DNA of 64,000 nt from Sphingomonas naasensis (GCF_004792695.1 NZ_SRXU01000002.1:62001-126000), one strand, 5' to 3'. Counted from the stretch's first letter, positions 44,927 through 55,765 are shown. Numbers and translations are program-made. Notes: generated by a model from the letters alone, not told the origin.

Positions 44927-45246
44927 TCCTCCGGCGCTGGCGCGGCAAGATCCGCACCCGCGATCGCGATGCCTATCGCGACTATATCGCCGCGACCGGA
45001 GGCACCGACTATACGTCGACGCCGGGCAATCTGGGCTTCCAGATGCTGTTCCGCGACCTCGACGACGGCACGACCGAAGTGACGACGCTGAGCTGGTGGC
45101 GCGGCATCGACGACATCAGGGGCTTTGCCGGCGACGATATCGCCCTCGCCCGCTACTATCCCGAGGACGATCGGTACCTGCTCGAACGCCCGCGCGACGT
45201 CGAGCATCACGACGTGGTGGCGAGCAGCCTGCCGATCGGGGACTAG
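44923..45246 (+). CDS. small antibiotic-biosynthesis-monooxygenase-like protein
   Basis: 107 residues: ILRRWRGKIRTRDRDAYRDY at the start, then TPGNLGFQMLFRDLDDGTTE, VTTLSWWRGIDDIRGFAGDD and YYPEDDRYLLERPRDVEHHD. The strand-helix-strand pattern and the WWRGIDDIRGFAGDD motif fit dimeric ferredoxin-like (ABM-type) proteins. Function is unknown. The start overlaps the stop of the DUF885 gene by 4 bases, so the two are translationally coupled. Confidence 0.75.
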   Translation: MILRRWRGKIRTRDRDAYRDYIAATGGTDYTSTPGNLGFQMLFRDLDDGTTEVTTLSWWRGIDDIRGFAGDDIALARYYPEDDRYLLERPRDVEHHDVVASSLPIGD

Positions 45247-45270
45247 CGCCGGGGCTTCCCCCGGCCCTGG

Positions 45271-45624
45271 TCAGGACTTCTTGCCGAACAGTCCCGAGAT
45301 CATGTTGCCGACATCGTCGAGCGGATTGCCGTCGCCATCCTTGTCGAGCGCGGCGAGCAGCCCGCCCTTTTCCTTCAGCAGCTCGGCGAAGCGGCCCAGC
45401 GATCCCTCGCCGCCGATATGGCCGATAATGTCCTGAATCTTGCCGAGCGGCAGCCCGGTCGCCGAGGCGGCGCCCTGCGCGGTATCGCCGGGCTCGACAT
45501 GCGCCTTGGCGAGCGCGCCCACCGCCGACTCGGCCTGTTCGGGCGAGAGCCCGACCTTGGCGGCGAGGTTCTTGATATCGACGTTCTGGGTGACCTGACC
45601 GAGAATCCCGTCCAAAATGCTCAT
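45271..45624 (-). CDS. small protein of unknown function (DUF2780/YidB-like)
   Basis: 117 residues: MSILDGILGQVTQNVDIKNL, KVGLSPEQAESAVGALAKAH, GKIQDIIGHIGGEGSLGRFA and a C-terminal DDVGNMISGLFGKKS. Gly-rich helical segments and repeated L-G-x-I patterns resemble YidB/DUF2780-type small proteins. There is an EF-hand-like stretch DKDGDGNPLDDVG. AGGAGG precedes the ATG at 45624. Role unknown. Confidence 0.7.
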   Translation of the reverse strand: MSILDGILGQVTQNVDIKNLAAKVGLSPEQAESAVGALAKAHVEPGDTAQGAASATGLPLGKIQDIIGHIGGEGSLGRFAELLKEKGGLLAALDKDGDGNPLDDVGNMISGLFGKKS

Positions 45625-45661
45625 CGCGGACCTCCTGGCGTGAACGCTCTCCGCGCCGGTC

Positions 45662-46114
45662 CTAGCACATCGTCGGCAAGGGCGCACGGTCGGGTTCGAC
45701 GAATCCGCGCCGCGCCGCCACCGAGAACAGCCGATCGCGACTGTAGAAGCCGAGCGGCCAGTCGCGGCGCCCCATCGGCGAGCACAGCAGCGCGTTGACC
45801 CGCTCGGCGAGGCCTCCGGCGGGGCGCTCGCGCAGGAATAGCCGAACCCCCGCGACATAGGCGCGGGTGATCGTGTCGTGATAGCCATTGGCGTCGTCGT
45901 TCACGCCACCGACGCTCTCGTTGAAGCGCGAGATGATCCCGGCGATCTCGGCGTCGACATCCACATCGGGGCGCGCGGTGAGCAGATAGAGGCAGGCGGC
46001 GAGATGCGCCTCGTGCGTCCAGTCCTCGCGGGCGAGGCTGCATGCGAGCAGTCCTTCGCCGAGATGGACGATCTCGGCGTCGGAGGCGAACAGGCGGGGA
46101 GAAAAGTCGGTCAT
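45662..46114 (-). CDS. conserved helical protein of unknown function
   Basis: 150 residues: LFASDAEIVHLGEGLLACSL, WTHEAHLAACLYLLTARP, NESVGGVNDDANGYHDTITR and GRRDWPLGFYSRDRLFSVAA. The conserved pattern HEAHLAA, NGYHDTIT and FYSRDRLFS suggests an enzyme-like metal or substrate site, but no named family is certain. It lies on the same strand as pckA, downstream of it by about 40 bases, and ahead of the small Gly-rich gene; these may be a short operon. Confidence 0.7.
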   Translation of the reverse strand: MTDFSPRLFASDAEIVHLGEGLLACSLAREDWTHEAHLAACLYLLTARPDVDVDAEIAGIISRFNESVGGVNDDANGYHDTITRAYVAGVRLFLRERPAGGLAERVNALLCSPMGRRDWPLGFYSRDRLFSVAARRGFVEPDRAPLPTMC

Positions 46115-46153
46115 CGATCGGCTCCTAAAGACCCGATCGATGACCGGGCAAGC

Positions 46154-47770
<1,617 letters not shown>

Positions 47771-47946
47771 CCAACCTCCAAGGTCGCTAGCCCCTTCCCG
47801 AGGGCGGGGCCGCGTTATCAATGCCCTGGCCATAGGCAGTCGACGCGAAACGGGTCAATCCGGGTAAGCGTTGTCAATAGATTGAGCCGCCGCCGACTTT
47901 GCTTTAACCCGTCACTGATGCTTCAAAGCCACGCACGCTGCCCGGC

Positions 47947-48654
47947 ATGACCGCGACGATCGCGCTGGTCGATGACGACCGCAACATCCTCACCTCGGTT
48001 TCGATCGCGCTCCAGACCGAAGGTTTCCTGACCCGCGTCTATTCGGACGGCGAGAGCGCGCTGAAGGCGCTGATCGAGAACCCGCCCGATCTCGCGGTGC
48101 TCGACATCAAGATGCCGAAGATGGACGGGCTCGAGCTGCTCCGCCGGCTGCGCGAGAAGAGCGCGATCCCGGTGATCTTCCTGACCAGCAAGGACGACGA
48201 GCTCGACGAGGCGCTGGGCCTCGCGATGGGCGCCGACGACTATATCGCCAAGCCGTTCAGCCAGCGGCTGCTGATCGCGCGGATCCGCGCGATCCTGCGG
48301 CGCACCGAGGCTTCGCAGCCGAGCAGCGAGGGCGATCCGCAGGAGCCCGCCGAGATCCTCGAGCGCGGACGGCTGACGATGGATCCGGCGCGCCACCGCG
48401 TCACCTGGGGCGGCACCAATGTGACGCTGACCGTCACCGAGTTTCTGATCCTCGAGACGCTGGCGCAACGCCCGGGGATCGTGAAGACGCGCAACCAGCT
48501 GATGGACGCCGCCTATCAGGACGACATCTATGTCGACGATCGGACGATAGACAGCCACATCAAGCGTGTGCGCCGCAAATTCCGGCAGGTCGATTCCGAC
48601 TTCGATGCTATCGAGACGCTGTATGGCGCCGGCTACCGCTTCTCGGACGAATAG
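47947..48654 (+). CDS. chvI: response regulator ChvI
   Basis: 235 residues. The receiver has acidic D9-D11, phospho-acceptor D53 in [15 protein letters not shown], and [20 protein letters not shown]. The OmpR-type winged helix has [20 protein letters not shown] and [20 protein letters not shown]. It matches the ChvI regulators of alphaproteobacteria, which control envelope, acid and metabolic genes. It is the first gene of the plus-strand run to HPr; the sensor gene start overlaps its 3' end. Confidence 0.94.
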   Translation: MTATIALVDDDRNILTSVSIALQTEGFLTRVYSDGESALKALIENPPDLAVLDIKMPKMDGLELLRRLREKSAIPVIFLTSKDDELDEALGLAMGADDYIAKPFSQRLLIARIRAILRRTEASQPSSEGDPQEPAEILERGRLTMDPARHRVTWGGTNVTLTVTEFLILETLAQRPGIVKTRNQLMDAAYQDDIYVDDRTIDSHIKRVRRKFRQVDSDFDAIETLYGAGYRFSDE

Positions 48655-50197
48655 CGAGAACGACCTCGCGCTGAAATGGTCGAACCGCGTGAGCCTCACG
48701 CCGAGGATTCTCGCGGTCAACATCTTCGCGCTCGCGCTGCTCGGCAGCGGGTTCTTCTATCTCGACAGCTATCGCAGCCGGATCGTCGACAGCCGGGTAG
48801 CCGAGGCGCGCGGCGAGGTCCGGCTGATCGCGCAGGCGATCGCTTCGGCGACGCCCGAGCGGCGCGACCTGCTGGTGCTCAGTCTCGCCCGCGATACCGG
48901 CACCCGCATCCGTCTGTTCGACGAGGACGGCAGGCTGATCACCGACAGCCACGAGCTGGGCCTGCGCAACCTCGTGCTGCGCGACCCCGACAAGGACCCG
49001 TTCAACCAGTCGACCGCGCGCTTCCTCGACGCGGTGATCGACACCGTGGCGGGCGCCGATCGCGCCCCGCTCTACCGAGAGCGCGGCCGCGACCGGGGTC
49101 TCGATTGGCCCGATGTGAAGATCGCCCGCGAGACGCATGGCACCCCCGCAACCGTGTGGCGCGCGCCCGATCGCACGCCGGTGATCACCGCCGCGGCGCC
49201 GATCACCCAGCTCGGCGTGGTGATGACCACGGTCAATGCGCGCGACATCACCCAGACGGTGCGGATGGAGCGGTTCCGGCTGAGCGTGGTGCTGCTGATC
49301 GTAGCGCTGCTGTCGATCCTGCTCTCGCTGTTCCTCGCACGGACGATCGTGCGGCCGCTGCGCCGTCTCGCCCGCGCCGCGGTGCGGGTAAGGCTGGGGC
49401 GCGCGCGCGAGGTGGTGGTGCCGCGTCTGCCCGAGCGCAGCGACGAGATCGGGCTGCTCGCCCGCGCCCTCTCCGACATGAGCCAGGCGCTGCGCGCGCG
49501 GATCGACGCGACCGAGAGCTTCGCCGCCGACGTCACCCATGAGCTCAAGAACCCGCTCGCCTCGCTGCGTTCCGCGGTCGAGGGGCTGACCAAGGTCAAG
49601 GATCCGCAGCTGCAGGAACAGTTGCTCGGCATCGTTCGCGACGACGTCCACCGGCTCGATCGCCTGATCACCGACATTTCCGATGCCTCGCGGCTCGACG
49701 CCCAGCTCAGCCGCGCCACCTTCGAGCCGGTCGATGTCGGCGCGATGATCGAGGCGCTGCTCGAGCAACGCCGCACGCGCGGGCTGCCGAACGGCGTCCG
49801 TATTCTGTTCGACCGGCGCCCGCGCGGACCGCTCACCGTGCTCGGCGAAGGCGCGCGGCTGGAGCGGGTGTTCGAGAATCTGATCGAGAACGCCGTCTCC
49901 TTCTCGCCCGCGAACGGGCTGATCGCGATCACGGCGCGCTTCGAGGGCGAAATGCTGGTCGTGAGCGTGGATGACGAGGGACCGGGCGTTCCCGAACAGG
50001 CGCGCGAGGCGATTTTCCGCCGATTCCATTCGGTCCGTCCCGAGAGTGAAGCCTTTGGTCAGCATTCGGGGCTAGGACTTGCCATCGCACGTACCATCGT
50101 CGAAGGCCATCAGGGGAGCATTTCAGTGGAAACGCGGGAGGAACGATTGCGCGGAGCACGGTTCGTGGTGCGGCTGCCCCTGGTGGAGCGCGACTGA
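48623..50197 (+). CDS. chvG: sensor histidine kinase ChvG
   Basis: 524 residues from the ATG at 48623, inside the chvI 3' end. TM1 is at about 28-47 and a periplasmic domain of about 170 residues follows. TM2 is near [20 protein letters not shown], and then a HAMP domain. The H-box [14 protein letters not shown] has phospho-accepting H306, with [23 protein letters not shown] and [14 protein letters not shown]. It phosphorylates ChvI. In related bacteria the periplasmic inhibitor ExoR controls it; exoR is not in this window. The stop overlaps the hprK start (TGATG). Confidence 0.93.
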   Translation: MAPATASRTNSENDLALKWSNRVSLTPRILAVNIFALALLGSGFFYLDSYRSRIVDSRVAEARGEVRLIAQAIASATPERRDLLVLSLARDTGTRIRLFDEDGRLITDSHELGLRNLVLRDPDKDPFNQSTARFLDAVIDTVAGADRAPLYRERGRDRGLDWPDVKIARETHGTPATVWRAPDRTPVITAAAPITQLGVVMTTVNARDITQTVRMERFRLSVVLLIVALLSILLSLFLARTIVRPLRRLARAAVRVRLGRAREVVVPRLPERSDEIGLLARALSDMSQALRARIDATESFAADVTHELKNPLASLRSAVEGLTKVKDPQLQEQLLGIVRDDVHRLDRLITDISDASRLDAQLSRATFEPVDVGAMIEALLEQRRTRGLPNGVRILFDRRPRGPLTVLGEGARLERVFENLIENAVSFSPANGLIAITARFEGEMLVVSVDDEGPGVPEQAREAIFRRFHSVRPESEAFGQHSGLGLAIARTIVEGHQGSISVETREERLRGARFVVRLPLVERD

Positions 50198-50640
50198 TGC
50201 CGGAGGTGCGGCTTCCGGAGGTCTCGTCCGAGACGGTGCACGGCGCCTGCGTCGCGATCGGCGGCCAAGCCGTTCTGATCGAGGGACGCTCGGGCGAGGG
50301 CAAATCCGATCTCGCGCTGCGGCTGATCGATCGCGGCGCGGTGCTCGTCGCCGACAGCCAGGTGATCTGCCAGCGCCAGGATGGCAAGCTGCTCGCCAGC
50401 GCGCCGACGCATCTCGCCGGACGGATCGAAGTCCGGGGGCTGGGCATTATCGAGATGCCGAGCGTGGAGCGTATCCCGGTGGACCTGCTGATCGTCATTC
50501 TCGACGCCCCGCCCCGCTTCCCCGAGGATACGCGGACGCGGCGGATCGCCGGCGTCGACGTGCCGGTGCTCGCGCTCGCCGCGCTCGAGCCCTCGGCGCC
50601 GATCAAGGTCGAACTCGCGGTCAAACAGGCGACGCGGTGA
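50197..50640 (+). CDS. hprK: HPr kinase/phosphorylase, short alphaproteobacterial form
   Basis: 147 residues, lacking the N-terminal domain of Gram-positive HprK as is usual in this group. Walker A is GRSGEGKS (30-37) and the signature EVRGLGIIEMPSVERIP is present. The segment normally written VADD reads VADSQV, so the second acidic residue is Ser. It phosphorylates HPr on serine, linking PTS state to carbon or envelope control. It overlaps chvG (TGATG) and rapZ (GTGA), which argues for tight coupling. Whether the substitution affects activity is unknown. Confidence 0.92.
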   Translation: MPEVRLPEVSSETVHGACVAIGGQAVLIEGRSGEGKSDLALRLIDRGAVLVADSQVICQRQDGKLLASAPTHLAGRIEVRGLGIIEMPSVERIPVDLLIVILDAPPRFPEDTRTRRIAGVDVPVLALAALEPSAPIKVELAVKQATR

Positions 50641-51575
50641 CCCGACGACGCCCCAGACAGATCCTGCTCGTCACCGGAATGTCCGGCGCCGGCAAATCGA
50701 CCGTGCTGCGCACGCTCGAGGATCTCGGCTGGGAAACCGTCGACAACCTGCCCCTGCTCCTGCTCCACCGGCTGCTCGATACGCCGCCCGGTGAAGGCGC
50801 GGACGGCGACGACGATCGGCCGCTCGCGCTCGGCATCGGCACCCAGACCCGCGGTTTCGATGCCGAGACCATCGTCCAGCGGGTCAAGAAACTGGGCGAG
50901 CAGGACGGCCACGAGATCGGCACGCTGTTCCTCGAATGCGCCGGTGCCGAGCTCGAACGGCGCTATTCCGAGACCCGGCGGCGCCACCCGCTGGCGCAGG
51001 ACCGGCCGGCCAGCGACGGCATCGCCCGCGAACGCGAGCTGCTGATGCCGCTCCGGCGCTGGTCCAACCGGCTGATCGACACCACCAACCTCGCCTCGAA
51101 CGAGCTCCAGCAGCAGATCCGCTCGACCTTTTCGGGCGACGGGCTGGGGCAGACGGTGCTGACGATCAGCTCGTTCGGCTTCGCCCGCGGGCTGCCGCGC
51201 GACGCCGATCTCGTCTTCGACATGCGCTTCCTGCGCAACCCGCACTGGGTGGAGGCGCTGCGCCCCGGAACCGGGCGCGATGGCGATGTTTCCGACTATA
51301 TCGCCGACGACCCCGCCTATCCGGCGGCAATGGCGCAGATCGAGGCGCTGTTGCTGCTCCTGCTCCCGCGCTACCAGGCCGAGGGAAAGGCATATGTCAC
51401 CGTCGCATTCGGGTGTACCGGGGGGCGCCATCGCTCGGTTCATGTCGCCGAACGGATGGCGCGGCGGTTGCGCGAAGAGGGTTTTTCGCCCACGGTGGCG
51501 CACCGCGATTTGCAGACCGCGCCGCAGGACTCGCTGGAGGGGGCCCCGGTGACCATATCAGGGGGCGGAGTTTGA
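50637..51575 (+). CDS. rapZ: RNase adapter protein RapZ
   Basis: 312 residues starting with a GTG overlapping the hprK stop. Walker A is VTGMSGAGKSTVLRTLEDLG. It also has FLECAGAELERRYSETRRRH, ISSFGFARGLPRDADLVFDM and the C-terminal FGCTGGRHRSVHVAERMA. RapZ binds nucleotides and small RNAs and controls glucosamine-6-phosphate synthase in enteric bacteria. In alphaproteobacteria it sits with hprK and PTS genes and its target is less clear. It is one base short of the EIIA gene. Confidence 0.95.
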   Translation: MTRRRPRQILLVTGMSGAGKSTVLRTLEDLGWETVDNLPLLLLHRLLDTPPGEGADGDDDRPLALGIGTQTRGFDAETIVQRVKKLGEQDGHEIGTLFLECAGAELERRYSETRRRHPLAQDRPASDGIARERELLMPLRRWSNRLIDTTNLASNELQQQIRSTFSGDGLGQTVLTISSFGFARGLPRDADLVFDMRFLRNPHWVEALRPGTGRDGDVSDYIADDPAYPAAMAQIEALLLLLLPRYQAEGKAYVTVAFGCTGGRHRSVHVAERMARRLREEGFSPTVAHRDLQTAPQDSLEGAPVTISGGGV

Positions 51576-51576
51576 A

Positions 51577-51984
51577 ATGATTGGTTTGGTACTCGTGACG
51601 CACGGGCGGCTCGCCGAGGAGTTCGTGGTCGCGATGGAGCATGTGGTGGGCCAGCAGGAGCGGATCGAACCGATCTGCATCGGCCCCGAAGACGATATGG
51701 AAAGCCGCCGCGCCGACATCGCCGCGGCGATCGCGCGGGTCGACGAGGGCCGCGGGGTGATCGTGCTGAGCGACCTGTTCGGCGGGACCCCGTCGAACCT
51801 CGCCATCTCGCTGATGGAGGCCGGGCGGATCGAAGTGATCGCCGGGATCAACCTGCCGATGCTGATCCGGCTGGGCAGCGCGCGCAAGACGATGAAGGTC
51901 ACCGAGGCCGTCGCCGCCGCGCGCGACGCCGGGCGCAAGTACATCACCGTTGCCTCCGAGGTGCTCGGCGAGGCCGCCGCGTGA
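51577..51984 (+). CDS. PTS EIIA-Man family protein
   Basis: 135 residues: IGLVLVTHGRLAEEFVVAME with the phosphorylatable His9, and VIVLSDLFGGTPSNLAISLM, EVIAGINLPMLIRLGSARKT. This is a mannose-type EIIA. There is no EIIB, EIIC or EIID gene near it, so it probably serves regulation rather than sugar import. It is phosphorylated by HPr-His-P. It overlaps ptsH by four bases. Confidence 0.95.
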   Translation: MIGLVLVTHGRLAEEFVVAMEHVVGQQERIEPICIGPEDDMESRRADIAAAIARVDEGRGVIVLSDLFGGTPSNLAISLMEAGRIEVIAGINLPMLIRLGSARKTMKVTEAVAAARDAGRKYITVASEVLGEAAA

Positions 51985-52253
51985 GCCGGACGATGCGGAG
52001 CGTGCAGATCGAGAACCGCAGGGGGCTGCACGCGCGGGCGAGCATGGCGTTCGTCACGCTCGCGACCAGCCAGCCGGTCGAGCTGATCGTCGAGAAGGAC
52101 GGCGCCAGCGCCTCGGGCACCTCGATCCTCGACCTGATGATGCTCGGCGCCGCCAAGGGCGACACGATCACGATCAGCGCCGAAGGCGACGGCGCGCACG
52201 AGGCGGTAGAGGCGCTGGTCGCGCTGGTCGAGGCGCGGTTCGGCGAGGAATAG
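51981..52253 (+). CDS. ptsH: phosphocarrier protein HPr
   Basis: 90 residues. The phosphorylation site His17 sits in RRGLHARASMAFV, and the serine region ASGTSILDLMMLGAAKG has Ser48, the likely HprK target. It accepts phosphate from enzyme I (not in this window) and passes it to EIIA. It overlaps the EIIA gene (GTGA) and starts with GTG. It ends the coupled run chvI-chvG-hprK-rapZ-EIIA-ptsH. Confidence 0.96.
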   Translation: MSRTMRSVQIENRRGLHARASMAFVTLATSQPVELIVEKDGASASGTSILDLMMLGAAKGDTITISAEGDGAHEAVEALVALVEARFGEE

Positions 52254-52285
52254 CCCTTCCGCACATGACCGGCTAAGGGCGTCCG

Positions 52286-53086
52286 ATGCCCCGCGAGATA
52301 ACCGCCTTTTCCAACCCGTTGATCAAGCGGGTCCGCAACCTGCGCGACAAGAAGCATCGCCGCGAGGAAGGGCTGTTCCTCGCCGAGGGGTTGCGCATCC
52401 TCACCGAGGCGCGCGAGGCCGGGCGGCTGCCCGACTATCTGTTCTTCGCGAAGGACATGGCCGGACATCCGCTGGTCCGCGCGCTGGTCGCGGCGACCGA
52501 GGGCGCCGGCGGCGAGGCGATCGAGACCAACGCCGACATCCTCTCCAAGCTCTCGGGCAAGGACAATCCCGGCGCGGTGGTGGGCGTCTATCCCGAATTC
52601 GCGCTCACCCTAGACCAGCTCGACCGCGCGACCGCGCCGATCTGGCTGGTCGCCGAGCGGCTGCGCGATCCGGGCAATCTCGGCACGATCCTGAGGACCG
52701 GCGACGCCGTCGGCGCGGGCGGGCTGATCCTGCTCGACGATTGCGTCGACCCCTTCTCGGTCGAGGCGGTGCGCGCGAGCATGGGGGCGTTGTTCACCGT
52801 GCCCGTCGCCAGAGCGAGCTGGGCCGAGTTCGTGGCCTGGCTTCGTTCGGGGCCCGGCCAGCTGGTCGGGCTCAGCCTCGACACCGACCAGGACTATAAG
52901 GCCGGCCACTATCGCGCGCCGACCTTCCTGCTCACCGGCAACGAGGCGCAGGGCATGCCCGACTTCATGGCCGCGGAATGCGACCTGCTGGTCAAGATTC
53001 CGATGCTCGGCAAGGCCGACAGCCTGAACGCCGCGGTGGCGACCGCGGTGATGGCGTATGAAGTGCTGAGTAGGACGCGCGGCTAG
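52286..53086 (+). CDS. 23S rRNA/tRNA SpoU-family RNA methyltransferase
   Basis: 266 residues. The N-terminal substrate-binding domain has LIKRVRNLRDKKHRREEGLF and FLAEGLRILTEAREAGRLP. The C-terminal SPOUT knot has AERLRDPGNLGTILRTGDAV, LLTGNEAQGMPDFMAAECDL and IPMLGKADSLNAAVATAVMA. This is an rRNA or tRNA 2'-O-methyltransferase of the TrmH/RlmB type. The target nucleotide is not decidable. It is followed directly by copy 2 of the dispersed element at 53093. Confidence 0.94.
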   Translation: MPREITAFSNPLIKRVRNLRDKKHRREEGLFLAEGLRILTEAREAGRLPDYLFFAKDMAGHPLVRALVAATEGAGGEAIETNADILSKLSGKDNPGAVVGVYPEFALTLDQLDRATAPIWLVAERLRDPGNLGTILRTGDAVGAGGLILLDDCVDPFSVEAVRASMGALFTVPVARASWAEFVAWLRSGPGQLVGLSLDTDQDYKAGHYRAPTFLLTGNEAQGMPDFMAAECDLLVKIPMLGKADSLNAAVATAVMAYEVLSRTRG

Positions 53087-53092
53087 CGTTTC

Positions 53093-53241
53093 TGTAGGAT
53101 TTGGGCGGCCTAGAGTCGCAAGAGTCGCGATTGAACGACGCTTGCGTTGCGCGGCGGCGCAATATTGTTGCGCAACCCTGTTGGAAATTTCCGACGATTT
53201 CAAAGAGCCCGGCCAGCGAGGCTGACACCGCAAATCCTACA
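53093..53241 (-). repeat. dispersed element with terminal inverted repeats, copy 2
   Basis: 149 bases bounded by TGTAGGATTT (53093-53102) and AAATCCTACA (53232-53241), a perfect 10-bp terminal inverted repeat. Its reverse complement carries, in order, GCTCTTTGA, TTTCCAACAGG, GCGCAACAATATT, CGCGCAACGC and CGCGACTCTTGCGACTCTAG, matching the plus-strand copy at 27809-27973. The two copies differ in spacing and in the GC-rich interval after the first terminus. It starts 7 bases after the SpoU methyltransferase stop. It holds no conserved reading frame. Confidence 0.85.
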
Positions 53242-53331
53242 TTGCCAGCATCCTGAACCGCAGCCGATCGTTACGGCCATGCGCCGTTCAGTCAGGCTGC
53301 GGCATTGCGGCCGGCGAAAAGGAGTGAATCG

Positions 53332-54039
53332 ATGCGTTTCCCGACTCTGGTTGCCGCGAGCCTGATCGCGCTCACCGCCCTCCCCGCCGCGGCGCAGGCA
53401 CAGGCGCAGGCCGATTACAGCGCGCGCGGCACCGAGCCGTTCTGGAGCCTGACGATCGGCGCGCGGACGATGCAGTTCGAAACGCCCGGCCGGCGCGCCG
53501 TGGTGGTGCAGACGCCGAAGGTGATCCACGGCTTTGCCGGCGAGATCTGGCAGACCCGGCGGATCGACGTGAACACCGTCCATCGCAGCTGCAGCGACGG
53601 GATGAGCGATCGCGTCTATTCGGACACCGTGACGGTCAAGGTCGACGGGCGCACCTACAAGGGCTGCGGCGGCGATGCGAGCACGCCGGCCGGGCGTGGC
53701 CGGCTGATCGAGGGCAGCTGGCGGATCGAGGCGCTGTCGGGACGGCCGGTGGCGCGCGGCACGACGCCGGACGTGACCTTCCGCGACGGCCATATCTCGG
53801 GCAATGCCAGCTGCAACCGCTTCAACGGCAGCTATGACTTCGCGCGCGGCCGGCTGACCGCGGGGCCGCTGGCGACCACCCGGATGGCGTGCATGGAGCG
53901 CGTCAAGAACGTCCAGGAGGCGACGATCCTCCGGCTGTTCGGCGAGAAGCTGAGCGTGAGCCGCAACCGCGCCGGCAAGCTGGTGCTGAGCAGCGCCGAT
54001 GGCCGGACGATGACGCTGGCGCCCGAACGCGGGCGCTGA
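53332..54039 (+). CDS. exported META/COG3650 domain protein
   Basis: 235 residues with a signal peptide (RFPTLVAASLIALTALPAAA). The first domain starts YSARGTEPFWSLTIGARTMQ and contains CSDGMSDRVYSDTVTVKVDG and YKGCGG (COG3650-like). A second, META-like domain has GSWRIEALSGRPV, SGNASCNRFNGSYDFARG and GPLATTRMACMERVKNV. It is probably periplasmic; related META proteins include HslJ. AAGGAG precedes the ATG at 53332. Confidence 0.85.
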   Translation: MRFPTLVAASLIALTALPAAAQAQAQADYSARGTEPFWSLTIGARTMQFETPGRRAVVVQTPKVIHGFAGEIWQTRRIDVNTVHRSCSDGMSDRVYSDTVTVKVDGRTYKGCGGDASTPAGRGRLIEGSWRIEALSGRPVARGTTPDVTFRDGHISGNASCNRFNGSYDFARGRLTAGPLATTRMACMERVKNVQEATILRLFGEKLSVSRNRAGKLVLSSADGRTMTLAPERGR

Positions 54040-54049
54040 CCCGGCCTGG

Positions 54050-54934
54050 CTAGCGGGCGATGTCGCGCACCTTCTTCCACGTCAGCGCCGAGATCTGCTT
54101 GCCGTCGTCGATGACGAACCAGTCGACCACCGCATTGCTGTGCTCGACCCGGAACACGCGATAGCTGCCCTGGGTGCCGAGGAAGTCGACCTTCTGCACA
54201 TAGCCATAGCCGTCGACGATCTTGCTCTCGGCCGCGCGCTTGGGATCGGCGATCCGAAGCAGCGCCGGGCTCATCCACAGCGTCTTGGGATAGTCCTTGC
54301 GCAGCCAGTAGAGCAGGATCGTCTCCTCGAGCATCGCCCGCGAGCGCGCGTTCGCATCGGCGACGGGCGCGCTGAAGCGGATCGAATCGAAAATCCGGTT
54401 CGAATCCCCCGGCGCGGCACCCGCATCGCCCCACACCCAACCGAAGGTGTAAAGGCGGTTGTTGCGCATAACGATCAGATAGCGATGCGACGCGGGCGTG
54501 CCGAAATAGTCGATCGTGAAGGAGAAGGCGACCTCGCGCGCCGGCGAGCCCTGGAAGGTCAGCGCGCGATTGCGGATCAGCCTGAAATTGTTCAACCCGC
54601 CCCTTGCGATCTCGTCGGCGCGCATCTTGAGCAGGCCCTGCGCATCGCTGACTTCGTCGGGCGCGAAATCAGTCACGTTGAAATTGAAGCTGCTGCACCG
54701 TTCGGCGGTCTTCGCGCCGGGGCGCATGCGTTCGTCCACGGTGACGTTCACATAGCCCTGATCGAACCCATAGCTGACATGCGTATCCGTGCTGACCTCG
54801 GCACTGACCCCGAGCTTCGCATCGGTGAGCCGCTGCCATTGCGGAGCATAGCAGTTCATCTCGGCCGCCGCCGGCGTGGCGACGACCAGCACCACCGCGA
54901 GCGCAGCGATGCGCCAACCCATTCCCATTGCCAT
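54050..54934 (-). CDS. exported protein of unknown function
   Basis: 294 residues, with a signal peptide (WRIAALAVVLVVATPAAA). The mature part starts EMNCYAPQWQRLTDAKLGVS and contains FNVTDFAPDEVSDAQGLLKM, GSPAREVAFSFTIDYFGTP and YWLRKDYPKTLWMSPALLRI. This reads as two beta-rich lobes. No family is recognised with certainty; no catalytic motif is evident. The ATG has GGGGG upstream. It is followed by a TPR gene on the same strand, with an 81-base gap. Confidence 0.75.
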   Translation of the reverse strand: MAMGMGWRIAALAVVLVVATPAAAEMNCYAPQWQRLTDAKLGVSAEVSTDTHVSYGFDQGYVNVTVDERMRPGAKTAERCSSFNFNVTDFAPDEVSDAQGLLKMRADEIARGGLNNFRLIRNRALTFQGSPAREVAFSFTIDYFGTPASHRYLIVMRNNRLYTFGWVWGDAGAAPGDSNRIFDSIRFSAPVADANARSRAMLEETILLYWLRKDYPKTLWMSPALLRIADPKRAAESKIVDGYGYVQKVDFLGTQGSYRVFRVEHSNAVVDWFVIDDGKQISALTWKKVRDIAR

Positions 54935-55015
54935 CGATCCCCCTGATTTGCCCGCGACCGCGGAGCGGCCCGTGATGCTGTCTGGAATGCGCGCGCCGCG
55001 AGGACGCGCCGAAAT

Positions 55016-55765
55016 TCAGCTCTTCTTCGCGCGCTGCTCGCGAACATACTGGAGCTCGTTCTTGACCTTCTGATCGTCGGGGAAGAGCTCGAGGCACTGG
55101 TTGAACATCTTCTCGGCCTCGTCGAGCTTGCCCATCTCGATCAAACCATAGCCCATGCCGAACCAGGCGCGGCGAAGCGACTTCGCGCGCTGCTCCCCCT
55201 CCTCGCCTTTCGCCGCTTCGGCGGCGCGGGCATAGGTGTCGTAGGAACGCTGCCACTTCTTCTGCGCCTGATAGGCATAGCCGAGCTCGGACAGATAATG
55301 CGCATAGGACGGCGACATCGCGACGGCGCGCTCGAGGAAAGGCACCGCGGCATCGATCTGTTGCTGATCGATCAGCGCGAAGCCGCGCCCCCAAAGCGCC
55401 AGGCACCAGCCAGGACCGATCGCGATGGCATTTTCGTTCGCCCCCGCCGCGCGCAACATATAGAGAATCGTCTGCTTTTGATCCTGGGCGCAGTAGATCT
55501 TGCGCTTCTCGCCGGCATAGGCCTGCTCATATTCGGCGAGCAGCGGCGTGAGTATCGCCGTCGCCTCGGCCGCCTTGCCGGACTGGATCGCCGCGAGCGC
55601 CTCGCCGAGCTTCGCGGTGCGCGCGGCTTCTTCCGGCGTCTCTTGCGCGATCGGCGCATTTTGCGGCGCGGCTGGCGCGGCCTGCTGTAGCGCCGGGAGC
55701 GGCCGCGCCGCAGCCGGGGCCACCCCGACCAGTGCCAGCATGGCGAGCCAGTGCATTCGAATCAT
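55016..55765 (-). CDS. TPR-containing exported protein
   Basis: 249 residues from the ATG at 55765, preceded by GGGGAGG. A signal peptide (MHWLAMLALVGVAPAAA) and a Pro/Ala linker precede four or so TPR units, such as AIQSGKAAEATAILTPLLAE, SPSYAHYLSELGYAYQAQKK and YGLIEMGKLDEAEKMFNQ. It is a periplasmic scaffold by inference. It is upstream of, and in the same direction as, the exported unknown at 54050. Confidence 0.82.
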   Translation of the reverse strand: MIRMHWLAMLALVGVAPAAARPLPALQQAAPAAPQNAPIAQETPEEAARTAKLGEALAAIQSGKAAEATAILTPLLAEYEQAYAGEKRKIYCAQDQKQTILYMLRAAGANENAIAIGPGWCLALWGRGFALIDQQQIDAAVPFLERAVAMSPSYAHYLSELGYAYQAQKKWQRSYDTYARAAEAAKGEEGEQRAKSLRRAWFGMGYGLIEMGKLDEAEKMFNQCLELFPDDQKVKNELQYVREQRAKKS

